Below, piece by piece: positions 1-6,816 of a stretch of 22,885 bases of DNA; the first letter of the stretch is position 1, and each line of letters starts with the position of its first letter. A program made the translations under genes and the position numbers. The notes beneath the pieces were generated by a model. It did no database searches and was not told where the DNA came from. It saw only the letters and a list, made by a program, of their open reading frames with translations. This DNA is from Bacteroidales bacterium (GTDB lineage Bacteria > Bacteroidota > Bacteroidia > Bacteroidales > UBA10428): positions 1 to 22,885 of the forward strand of contig JAFGOZ010000016.1 in the NCBI GenBank assembly GCA_016926235.1, given 5' to 3'.

Positions 1-87
1 ACGTGTTGATAAAACATACGATTTTCTTGAACTCACATTGTCTGGGAGTTCCATTTTTCTTTGAAATGGTTACGAAGCGCGTTCAGC

Positions 88-125
88 ACGTCCCACAAAA
101 CAAGAAATTGTTATATGTGAAATTA
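88..125 (+). repeat. Direct repeat copy 1 (tRNA 3'-end-like plus flank)
   Basis: ACGTCCCACA at 88-97 is followed by AAGAAATTGTTAT at 102-114 and about ten more similar bases. The same arrangement recurs at 461-505, with ACGTCTCACA followed by AAGAAATTGTTAT. The 24-nt flank matches at about 21 of 24 positions. The copies lie about 380 bp apart. This could be the trace of a tandem tRNA duplication or of an attachment-type duplication at a tRNA 3' end. Confidence 0.5.
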
Positions 126-387
126 CGGAGGGGGAATAGTATACCTATGTTCTTTATTCAATCAATTTTAAGAAAATATTCATTAGTTATAGTTCCGATT
201 ATTTAAAAAGACTACAGTCACATAATAATAGCAGAAATTCAGGTTGGACGAGGGTGTATCAACCTTGAATACGTGTAAATTTAGAATCATTCAAAGTAAA
301 ATCCGAAGCTTTAAAAAGGGAAAAAGAATTAAAAACCAGCCATGGAAGAAACTTCGTATGGAATTATGTTGAACGGAAAATTGAAAA

Positions 388-470
388 GAATTAGGAGCTC
401 AGTTGGTTTAGTCCGTCAGCTGACGGATGACAGGGTAGGGGTCACTGGTTCGACTCCAGTACGTCTCACA
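388..470 (+). pseudogene. Degenerate tRNA-like sequence
   Basis: The sequence has a canonical D-arm start (AGCTCAGTTGGTTTAG at 396-411) and a perfect T-arm: stem ACTGG 444-448, loop TTCGACT 449-455, stem CCAGT 456-460. A 3' acceptor half ACGTCTC then A-CA follows (461-470). The 5' acceptor half does not match: GAATTAG at 388-394 pairs at only two or three positions with ACGTCTC. The D-stem does not close, and no normal anticodon stem can be drawn. A 16-bp palindrome (412-427) occupies that place. It is therefore probably a tRNA relic, and I assign no anticodon. A tRNA scan would settle whether any functional fold remains. Confidence 0.55.
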
Positions 471-505
471 TCTTAATAAATAAGAAATTGTTATTTGTAA
501 ATTTA
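461..505 (+). repeat. Direct repeat copy 2 (tRNA 3'-end-like plus flank)
   Basis: This is the second copy of the repeat seen at 88-125. It comprises the 3' acceptor half of the tRNA-like sequence (461-470) and the AT-rich flank at 482-505. Its position exactly at the 3' end of a tRNA-like sequence is typical of integration or duplication sites, but no integrase is present in the window. Confidence 0.5.
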
Positions 506-579
506 ATATTTGCATGTTGACATAGGGTTGTCACTCCCGCTTTTTATACTTACATTTATTAACTTAAAAAACCTTTACT

Positions 580-918
580 ATGGAAAAAATCATTGCCTGT
601 TGCGGCCTCAATTGCGCTACCTGCGATGCAAGGATTGCTACAATAAAAAACGACGACAAATTGCGGTCCCAAACGGCCGAAAAGTGGAAAGTGCAACACA
701 ATGCACAGGGAATTACCCCTGAAATGATTAACTGCACCGGATGCCGCGAGGCCGGCGTGAAAATTGGCCATTGCAGCGAATGTGAGATACGAAATTGTGT
801 AAAAGCAAATAACCTTCAAACTTGTGCCGATTGTGACAAGCTGGATAGCTGCCCGATAGTGGGGAGTATACATAAATATGTTCCCGAAGCGCTGGAGAAC
901 CTGAAATCACTGAATTAG
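580..918 (+). CDS. DUF3795 family cysteine-rich protein
   Basis: This is a 112-residue cytoplasmic protein with no signal peptide. It has twelve cysteines in the order CC (7-8), CxxC (12,15), CxxC (52,55), CxxC (65,68), C73, CxxC (82,85) and C91. The N-terminal pattern CCGLNCxxC and the later CTGC and CxxCxIRxC pairs match the DUF3795 family, common in Bacteroidota and anaerobes. Members are presumed to bind zinc or an Fe-S cluster, and no reaction is established. Its length is normal for the family. It stands alone on its strand and is closed by a strong hairpin terminator at 945-987, so it is probably a single-gene transcript. No Shine-Dalgarno sequence is visible, as is usual in this phylum. 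The family call is confident; the function is unknown. Confidence 0.85.
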   Translation: MEKIIACCGLNCATCDARIATIKNDDKLRSQTAEKWKVQHNAQGITPEMINCTGCREAGVKIGHCSECEIRNCVKANNLQTCADCDKLDSCPIVGSIHKYVPEALENLKSLN

Positions 919-944
919 TATTAACTTAACTACTCCTGCGTACT

Positions 945-987
945 ATTGGTCTCATTTAGGAAATTTCCATGAGGCCAATTGATTTTT
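945..987 (+). terminator. Rho-independent terminator after the DUF3795 gene
   Basis: An 11-bp stem (945-955 with 969-979, one G-U pair) encloses a 13-nt loop. TGATTTTT follows the stem. It lies 27 nt after the stop codon of the DUF3795 gene. Confidence 0.75.
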
Positions 988-1027
988 AAATGATTAATTT
1001 AGATACCAGGAACAAACAATAAGGATC

Positions 1028-1852
1028 ATGTTAGAAATCCCCGAATCAAGAACAATAAGCTACCAGGCGGCTGAAACCCTGGTAAACAAAAAGATTACAG
1101 AAGTAATTACCTCAACCAGCAAGCATAAGTTTGCTTTTTTCAATGGTGACCCGGAGGAATATAAAAAACTCCTTACAGGAAAGAAAATACGAGCGACAAA
1201 GGGACATGGAATGTTTGTGGATGTATATTGTAACGACGATACAAGCATAACAATCGGTGATGGCACCAACATGAGGTTTTATTCCCCCTCTGAACAACGC
1301 CCGGAAAAGCACCAGTTGCTAATTTTCTTTGATGACGATAGCTTTGTCGCATTCACAGTTGCTATGTATGGCGGCATATGGGCATACAGGGGAGTGTTTG
1401 ATAATCCCTATTACCAGGGCAGTTTAAACAGCATCTCACCTTTGGATGATGCCTTTGATGAAAATTATTTTGACAATATTTTTCAAAAAACCACAAAAGA
1501 TATTTCTTTAAAATCTTTGCTTGCAACAGAGCAGCGCATTCCGGGACTTGGCAACGGTGTTTTACAGGATATTTTATTTAATGCGGGAATTCATCCCAAA
1601 CGAAAAAAATCTACCCTGACAGATTTTCAAAAAGCCGAACTGTTTCACAGCCTGAAAGTAACATTGAATAAAATGACTGACAGGGGAGGACGGGATACGG
1701 AAAAGGATTTATACGGACGTATTGGCGGATATAAAACGATACTTTCAAAAAACACAATTAAAGATCCCTGCCCAAATTGTGGGAATATAATTATTAAAGA
1801 GGCCTATCTTGGGGGTGCAATATACTTTTGCCCTATATGTCAGAAGCTTTGA
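1028..1852 (+). CDS. Fpg/Nei-family DNA glycosylase (endonuclease VIII-like)
   Basis: This 274-residue protein is homologous in layout to formamidopyrimidine-DNA glycosylase / endonuclease VIII, base-excision repair enzymes that remove oxidised bases and nick the abasic site. Seen: an N-terminal MLEIPE block, Lys58 in the beta-hairpin position (TKGHG), the helix-two-turn-helix signature around IPGLGNGVLQDILF (171-184, GLGN at 173-176), and a C-terminal zinc finger with Cys248, 251, 268 and 271. In canonical Fpg/Nei the residue after Met is Pro, whose exposed amine is the nucleophile. Here it is Leu2, while Glu3 is kept. Such MxELPE or MxEIPE relatives are common in Firmicutes and Bacteroidota, so this is probably a real subfamily rather than damage. 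Catalysis may be altered or rely on another amine. The length is normal and both ends are intact. Confidence 0.85.
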   Translation: MLEIPESRTISYQAAETLVNKKITEVITSTSKHKFAFFNGDPEEYKKLLTGKKIRATKGHGMFVDVYCNDDTSITIGDGTNMRFYSPSEQRPEKHQLLIFFDDDSFVAFTVAMYGGIWAYRGVFDNPYYQGSLNSISPLDDAFDENYFDNIFQKTTKDISLKSLLATEQRIPGLGNGVLQDILFNAGIHPKRKKSTLTDFQKAELFHSLKVTLNKMTDRGGRDTEKDLYGRIGGYKTILSKNTIKDPCPNCGNIIIKEAYLGGAIYFCPICQKL

Positions 1853-2091
1853 AATACCGGTTAAAAATCATAAGATCGTTAAGTAAAAACTGAAAATTGA
1901 TAGGGCATTGTATTTGCCTCTTAAAAACTACATCATGGCCCCGTACTTCTGAATACTTAATTCTAACTGCTCGCTCCTGTATTCTGACCCCCTTTGTTAT
2001 TTAGAATCATTAAAAATTAAAAAAAAAATTAAAAAAAGAAGGTCACTTTTCGGCTTCTCAGGAGATAATAATATAGAAGGGAAACAAAAAC
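1853..2091. other. Gene-free AT-rich spacer
   Basis: I see no convincing coding sequence here. There is a poly-A/AT stretch at about 2011-2040. A 13-mer, ATTTAGAATCATT at 1999-2011, also occurs at 279-291. No clear terminator follows the glycosylase gene. Confidence 0.5.
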
Positions 2092-2210
2092 AGAGGTTGC
2101 CCTATTCACACTCACTTGACCCATACCCTCATTGCTGAACTTGTTTCAGCACTTAAAAGATGGATACTGAAGGAAGTTCAGTACTATTTCGAAATAATGG
2201 GGCAGCCTCT
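2092..2210 (+). repeat. REP/BIME-like nested inverted repeat
   Basis: An outer stem of 15 bp (2092-2106 with 2196-2210, two G-U pairs) encloses two hairpins that are inverted copies of one another. The first has a TGCTGAA/TTCAGCA stem (2133-2139 and 2145-2151) with a 5-nt loop. The second has TACTGAA/TTCAGTA (2165-2171 and 2177-2183), also with a 5-nt loop. The first hairpin unit matches the reverse complement of the second at about 15 of 19 positions. This is the layout of a REP/BIME element or small structured RNA. Four T residues follow the outer stem. Confidence 0.65.
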
Positions 2211-2286
2211 TTTATATTAATAAGTGTGCTGACATCATACATTCTAAGCATTAGCCCTTAACACCTAAATTAAAATTACACATACG

Positions 2287-2320
2287 AAGCCCGGATTAGG
2301 AAAAATGATCCGGGCTTTTT
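2287..2320 (+). terminator. Rho-independent terminator
   Basis: A 10-bp stem (AAGCCCGGAT 2287-2296 with ATCCGGGCTT 2308-2317) has an 11-nt loop and then a run of T. No protein gene ends just upstream on the + strand. It may therefore terminate a non-coding transcript covering the structured element at 2092-2210, or serve the glycosylase gene about 430 bp upstream. Confidence 0.7.
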
Positions 2321-2641
2321 GTTTGCATTCATGCCTCTTCTTATAGTGACTTCCATCTTCTTATAATTATATGCAAGAGGCAACTTGCCTGGTTATTTCA
2401 TTTGCAGTGTATGTAAAAACATTGCAAAATATTATTTTTGAAGAATTAAATCTTTTGGATTTTTTTTTTTTGATTTCAGGGTATCCCTGTGGATTGCCCA
2501 GGTATACTTTGTATCATTTCTTCTGTTCATTTTTTTCCGGTTAAGGGCATTTCGCAAGGTAAAACCTCATAAAAATATTTTTGAGACACACAGGAAGTGG
2601 ATTTATTTATTGTCGCCATTTTGCTATATCCGGCCTTGGGA
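2321..2641. other. Gene-free spacer
   Basis: I see no recognisable gene. It contains an inverted pair GCCTCTT (2333-2339) / AAGAGGC (2375-2381) and a homopolymer T run near 2460. A toxin gene of the AbiEii type would be expected here, downstream of the AbiEi-like fragment on the minus strand, but only short unrecognisable reading frames occur. Confidence 0.5.
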
Positions 2642-3112
2642 TCATAAATCGCTTTCCAATTTTATATTAACATCAACTTTCCATCTGTTATCCACAGCCC
2701 CGGGGTTTTTATCAGATTTTGGACTAAGCAGTACCGGAAATAATCGGGTCGATTGTAATTTAGCAAATAGTATTTCCTGAAGTTTTTTATCTGCCCCAAG
2801 TTTCTCAGGCAAAAAACCAAATCGTTGCAAAGTGCTTTTATTTGTATACCAGCTAATGAGTTTTTTTAAAACCGGTTCTTTTAGTGATTCCGTTAATTCT
2901 TCAATAATTGCAAACATCCTGTTTTTTCCTCCCAGCTTTGTTTGATGATGTATTAAATCCACTAATGTTAAGGCCGGACTTGATATTTTATAAATTCCGG
3001 CATCTGATTTTTCAATTTGTATATTTTTACCTGTTTCTTTTCTTATCTCTTCCAAGGAAAATGAGTACTCTTCAACAGATAAGGGTTTTTTTATGTAATC
3101 AGCGATTGTCAA
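2642..3112 (-). pseudogene. 5'-truncated AbiEi-type antitoxin gene
   Basis: The 156-residue reading frame resembles the C-terminal part of AbiEi-type (type IV toxin-antitoxin) transcriptional regulators. Key segments are ALTLVDLIHH, STLQRFGFLPEKL, FPVLLSPK and a terminal RWKVDVNIKLE. Full members run to roughly 200-280 residues and begin with a winged helix, which is missing. The only start available is TTG at 3112, and an in-frame TAA sits two codons before it. Just upstream, the next frame reads RYLSRKFSKD before a stop, so a one-base deletion near 3113 probably separates these residues from the body of the gene. That frame is itself closed by a stop after a few more codons. No AbiEii-type toxin follows. 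It is best read as a decayed antitoxin remnant beside the repeat array at 3224-3475. Confidence 0.65.
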
Positions 3113-3223
3113 TCTTTAGAAAATTTTCGAGAGAGATACCTGATTCCGGTATTTATGTCAAATAATAACTAATATTTTTACACTACATAAAAAATCGTTA
3201 AATCATCAAATCAAAAATCAATA

Positions 3224-3475
3224 AATATAGCCTCTGGGGACTTCCTTCCCAAACATAGGAGCTAATCTGACAAACATGGGACAAAACCCGGCAAAAAGAG
3301 GACTTCACCTGGCAAAGTGGGGATTTCATTCTCAAAGTGGGGACATTACCCTGCACTACGGGGACTAAACCTGGCAAAGATTTCTATTCAATCGGCACAG
3401 TGGGGACAAAATCTGGCACAGTGGGGAGGTCATTTGACACAATGGGGAGATCGTTTGACATAAAGGGGAGCATCA
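3224..3475 (+). repeat. Array of about twelve degenerate 20-21 bp repeats (transposon-end-like)
   Basis: A GGGGA core preceded by CTGGCAcAgT or TTGACAcAaT recurs in phase. The core starts at 3236, 3256, 3277, 3298, 3319, 3339, 3360, (3381, core lost), 3402, 3423, 3444 and 3465. Spacings are 20 or 21 bp, that is two helical turns. Copies are imperfect: GAGGA at 3298, TAGGA at 3256. This is the arrangement expected of multiple binding sites for one protein on a single face of DNA. IS21-family and Tn7-like transposon ends carry such repeats; iterons or an operator array are alternatives. No transposase gene is adjacent. Confidence 0.75.
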
Positions 3476-3511
3476 TTTTAACCGTCTGGAAGGTTGCAAA
3501 CTAATTTATGC

Positions 3512-3541
3512 TTTAAGTTACGGGAACAATCATTAAATTTG
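3512..3541 (+). promoter_or_regulatory. Candidate Bacteroidota-type promoter for the GH13 gene
   Basis: TAAATTTG at 3534-3541 matches the TAnnTTTG -7 element exactly. TTTA at 3512-3515 is one base off the -33 TTTG, 18 bp upstream. Transcription would start near 3548, giving an untranslated leader of about 34 nt. Confidence 0.4.
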
Positions 3542-3581
3542 GTTTTTTGATTTTTTAAATTACATCAAAAATAATAACCTT

Positions 3582-5300
3582 ATGACTATTCATCATCGTC
3601 GGATTCCTGTCCTGCCGAATCGCCCGGTCACATTACCCGTGGCAAGGCAAATCTTTCGTTCGTATCCTGTTGGCAGGCAGAATTTTTCAAGGGTTTGCAA
3701 GGGAAGAAATATGGCATTGTCCATCTCAACGGAGGAAGCATTTCCCCCGGGTATCAAAGCAAATATCCTCACAACCATGAATTCGAAGCATGGCCTAGAA
3801 TGGGAAAAGTATCCCTTTGTGCCTATTGATGACCGTACATTGGTATGTGTTTTCAAACCCCGACGTCCGGGTCTTCACTCCTTCAGAGCCGAATTTTCAT
3901 TCGATAATGGGGAATCATGGTTCCGCGATAATGTTCCGGATGCATGGGTCCTGGTTGATCCACCACAGGTAGATGGTTTGCGGTTATATACAATTATTCC
4001 CGGTGTTTCAGGAACAATTGCCGAATGGAAAACCGATCTTAAACGAATCAGAGAAATGGGGTTCAATGCCATTCATTTGCTGCCTTTAACAATCCAGGAC
4101 ACCTCAGAAAGTCCTTATTCGGCAAAAGACCTTTTTAATATTGATCCGGTCTACCTGGTGGAAGGTTCCCCGTTAAACGGACTGGAACAATTGGAAGAGT
4201 TCATCCAGGAAGCAAAAGATCTCGATATCAGTATTTGTTTTGACCTGGTGCTTAATCATATCGGGGTAGAAAGTTTCATGTCGAAACTGGCACCGGATTG
4301 GATAGTGCCTGATTCAAAACAGCCCGATGGATTCCGGCGAGCCAGGTACTGGTGCAATCAGGAGTGGCAATATTGGGATGATCTTGTTTTAATCAATTAT
4401 GAACATCCTTCTGATGCAATACGATCGGAAATATGGAAGTATATGATAGAATATGCACTGTTCTGGGCAAATTATGCAAATGAGACAGGCGGATTTGTCC
4501 GTTTCGACAATTTACATAGCAGTAATCCAGATTTTGTCCAGGTACTCACAGCCAAATTGCATGCAAGGTACCCTAATGTGGGCATTATTGCAGAGTATTT
4601 TGCAGATGAAAGTGTATTGCTGAATACGGGCTCAAAGTGGGGACTTAACCTGAATCTTGCAACTCCATGGGATTACAAGTTTGTACCTCAGCTTAGAGAG
4701 TACCTGAATTATATCCACCGTGTTTCAACGCAAATTCGTTATTATATGCCGGTAACTTCGCACGATTCCGGTACACCAACACAGGAATTCGGAAGCGTAT
4801 ATTCTACAATACCCCGGTATGTTGTTGCAGCATTAATGGGAACAGGTGCTTCCGGTATTATACAGGGAGTTGAATTCGGAGAAAAAGAGAAGATTAATTT
4901 TATCGGCCGAAGACCGAAAATGGAATTAGCATCCGAACCGATGTTCGGTTTGTTTATTGGAAAAGTAAATGCAATTCTGGCAAATTATCCTGCTTTAAGA
5001 CATGGGGGAAACTTCATTCTTGTAGATAAGGGGCATCAGGCAATTATAGCAGCATTTCGTGAGAGTACAGGCAATCAGTTGCTGGGTTTTTTGATTGTAT
5101 GCAACTTCGATACAAATAATGAGCAGTTCATTTCGATTGATCTTAATCAGATCATAGGTAAAACAGAACCTATCCAATATTGTGAATTATTAAGTGAACG
5201 AACCGGTGTCTTTTCGGGCGCGCAATGTGAGTTTTCTCTTCAGCCATGCTCTGCACATGTATTTATGCTTACAGAAATGACGGAAGGCATGGGATGTTAG
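3582..5300 (+). CDS. GH13-type alpha-glucanotransferase / glycogen-debranching-like enzyme
   Basis: This 572-residue protein has an alpha-amylase-type (beta/alpha)8 barrel. All four conserved regions are intact: FDLVLNH (220-226), GFVRFDNLH (304-312, nucleophile Asp309 with Arg307 two residues before), IIAEYF (335-340, acid/base Glu338) and TSHDSG (392-397, His394-Asp395). Residues 50-130 look like an N-terminal beta-sandwich and 470-565 like the C-terminal one. The FDNLHSS context recalls the glucanotransferase half of eukaryote-type debranching enzymes (RLDNCHS) rather than ordinary amylases. The likely role is 4-alpha-glucan transfer or debranching on glycogen-like substrates. No signal peptide is evident, so it is probably cytoplasmic. 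Residues 1-43 are Arg/Pro-rich and unlike the family; Met44 is an alternative start. No amylo-1,6-glucosidase lies beside it. Confidence 0.75.
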   Translation: MTIHHRRIPVLPNRPVTLPVARQIFRSYPVGRQNFSRVCKGRNMALSISTEEAFPPGIKANILTTMNSKHGLEWEKYPFVPIDDRTLVCVFKPRRPGLHSFRAEFSFDNGESWFRDNVPDAWVLVDPPQVDGLRLYTIIPGVSGTIAEWKTDLKRIREMGFNAIHLLPLTIQDTSESPYSAKDLFNIDPVYLVEGSPLNGLEQLEEFIQEAKDLDISICFDLVLNHIGVESFMSKLAPDWIVPDSKQPDGFRRARYWCNQEWQYWDDLVLINYEHPSDAIRSEIWKYMIEYALFWANYANETGGFVRFDNLHSSNPDFVQVLTAKLHARYPNVGIIAEYFADESVLLNTGSKWGLNLNLATPWDYKFVPQLREYLNYIHRVSTQIRYYMPVTSHDSGTPTQEFGSVYSTIPRYVVAALMGTGASGIIQGVEFGEKEKINFIGRRPKMELASEPMFGLFIGKVNAILANYPALRHGGNFILVDKGHQAIIAAFRESTGNQLLGFLIVCNFDTNNEQFISIDLNQIIGKTEPIQYCELLSERTGVFSGAQCEFSLQPCSAHVFMLTEMTEGMGC

Positions 5301-5316
5301 TTAATGTGCCTCAGCT

Positions 5317-5345
5317 AAGCGGAATTTGCTATTCCGCTTCTTTGC
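5317..5345 (+). terminator. Probable terminator after the GH13 gene
   Basis: The stem AAGCGGAAT (5317-5325) / ATTCCGCTT (5331-5339) is 9 bp with a 5-nt loop. It lies 16 nt after the stop codon. The following T-tract (CTTTGC) is weak. Confidence 0.55.
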
Positions 5346-5416
5346 TCATTTATGTTGTTGCGTAACACGTTGCTGCCAACAGCCAACAGTTAAGGGCTAA
5401 TAGCCTTTTATTTAAA

Positions 5417-5451
5417 GTGAATCCTCGATTCACATTGCTTCGCAGAAGCAA
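5417..5451. repeat. Two adjacent perfect small hairpins
   Basis: GTGAATC/GATTCAC (5417-5423 and 5427-5433) and TTGCTTC/GAAGCAA (5435-5441 and 5445-5451) are each 7-bp perfect stems with 3-nt loops. A single base separates them. They sit in the spacer between the GH13 gene and the exported-protein gene, after the probable terminator. Confidence 0.55.
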
Positions 5452-5474
5452 AACCGAATATATTGAAAAAGTAG

Positions 5475-5482
5475 TATATTTG
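5475..5482 (+). promoter_or_regulatory. Candidate -7 promoter element
   Basis: TATATTTG matches TAnnTTTG. It lies 59 nt before the start codon of the exported protein gene at 5542. No clear -33 TTTG is seen at the expected distance, so this is tentative. Confidence 0.3.
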
Positions 5483-5541
5483 AGAAACGGCCAGTTTTTA
5501 TTGCAACAGTTTTTTTTAGCACTAATAAAAAATTTCAAACA

Positions 5542-6816
5542 ATGAAAAGATATTCAATTCTATTTCTTTTTATAATTTTTATCCCATGTATATATTCTCA
5601 GGAAATATTCAAGGAAGGGTATGTTATAACAAACAAACAAGATACATTATACGGACAAATAAAATACATGGGTCCTGCAAGGAATTCTTTAGAATGTCAT
5701 TTTATTCCTAAGGGCAGTTTAAATGCAATTGTTTATACACCTGAGGATATTTTTGGATATCGATTCACAAATGGCAATTATTATGTTTCTAAAACGTTTA
5801 CAATCGACAAAGTTGAAAACATGCAATTTGCAGAGTTTCTTGTGGATGGAATTGCAGATTTATATAAAATATATTACAATGGTAATCAGGAATATTTTTT
5901 AATTAAAAATGATACTACATCAGTATTTATTAATGCCATTGCTTCATCTTTTATTACTGAAAATGAAATGAGAGAAAGGGATAAGTGTGATTTGTTGAAT
6001 AAAGGGAGTTTAAAATATGTAATGCAGGATTATCCTTCAATTTATTCCAGGATAGATCAATTACATTATGATGATAGATCTTTGATAAACATTGTAAAAG
6101 ATTATCATAGCGGTGTCTGTAATAGCTATGAATGTATTGATTACACAAAACGCAATTTCCGGCCTGATATGCATGTGGGTATATATTGCGGTATAAAAAG
6201 TTCGAGAATGAAATTTTATGGAGATGATTATTTCTATTTTCTCATAGATGCGGTTGAAGAAACGAAGATGTCAATGCTATACGGATTATCCCTTGGCATG
6301 AATATGCCTAGTACCAATGAAAGATTATCTATTGATATTAATCTTTCCCGTTTTTCTGAGAAATATCAAATTGATTACAATGGTGGATTGGATATAAACA
6401 GGATAGAAGAAATTCAAAATGAAACAACACGGTCTGATCCAGAAATTTCAACGATTATAATAAGTTTTGATGTTTATTCAACAGGTATCGATGTTAATTA
6501 CCTTTTAGTGGACAGAAAAATAAAAATGAAACCATTGATAGGTGCAGGTTTTTTTTCCTTAAGGAATGCTGAATATAAATTGTATAGGAATAATATTAAT
6601 TACGATGCCCTCAATGGAGCAGATTTTACATTTAACACATACATAAAAACAACACTTAATACGGGTTTTATTCTCGAATATGATATAACAGACAATCTTG
6701 GGATTCAACTTAAAAATGAGGTAACATATCTGCTTAGTGATATTGAAAGCTATAAAAAGTTATATGAAAGATATTTTAATATAAATGAAACGGTTCGATT
6801 AGTAAGATATTTTTAA
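5542..6816 (+). CDS. Exported protein of unknown function, possible outer-membrane barrel
   Basis: This 424-residue protein has a clear signal peptide: MKRY followed by a hydrophobic run to residue 18, with probable cleavage near CIYSQ at 16-20. The mature N-terminal part (21-130) is rich in short beta-type segments such as EGYVITNKQDTLYGQIKY. This opening is frequent in uncharacterised exported Bacteroidota proteins. The region from about residue 208 has alternating polar/hydrophobic strands (HVGIYCGIKS at 211-220, YGLSLGMNMPS) compatible with an outer-membrane beta-barrel. It has no T9SS domain, does not end in the aromatic barrel motif GxxFxF, and shows no catalytic motif that I recognise. 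The coding DNA is very AT-rich, like the genes at 8710-10817 and unlike the carbohydrate enzymes. The function is unknown. Confidence 0.75.
   Translation: MKRYSILFLFIIFIPCIYSQEIFKEGYVITNKQDTLYGQIKYMGPARNSLECHFIPKGSLNAIVYTPEDIFGYRFTNGNYYVSKTFTIDKVENMQFAEFLVDGIADLYKIYYNGNQEYFLIKNDTTSVFINAIASSFITENEMRERDKCDLLNKGSLKYVMQDYPSIYSRIDQLHYDDRSLINIVKDYHSGVCNSYECIDYTKRNFRPDMHVGIYCGIKSSRMKFYGDDYFYFLIDAVEETKMSMLYGLSLGMNMPSTNERLSIDINLSRFSEKYQIDYNGGLDINRIEEIQNETTRSDPEISTIIISFDVYSTGIDVNYLLVDRKIKMKPLIGAGFFSLRNAEYKLYRNNINYDALNGADFTFNTYIKTTLNTGFILEYDITDNLGIQLKNEVTYLLSDIESYKKLYERYFNINETVRLVRYF

Noticed and set aside
3..206. 67-codon open frame at the left edge
   Set aside because: It has no start context and no recognisable domain, and it overlaps the direct repeat at 88-125. 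Probably chance.
279..291. 13-mer ATTTAGAATCATT, repeated at 1999-2011, resembling half of a Fur-type box
   Set aside because: Neither copy has the second palindromic half and no iron gene is next to them. In AT-rich DNA two copies can be chance.
2575..2620. Possible AbiEii toxin remnant downstream of the antitoxin fragment on the minus strand
   Set aside because: The short frames (about 27-30 codons) show no nucleotidyltransferase motif.
3224..3475. CRISPR array interpretation of the 21-bp repeats
   Set aside because: The units abut without unique spacers, the repeats are degenerate, and no cas gene is present.
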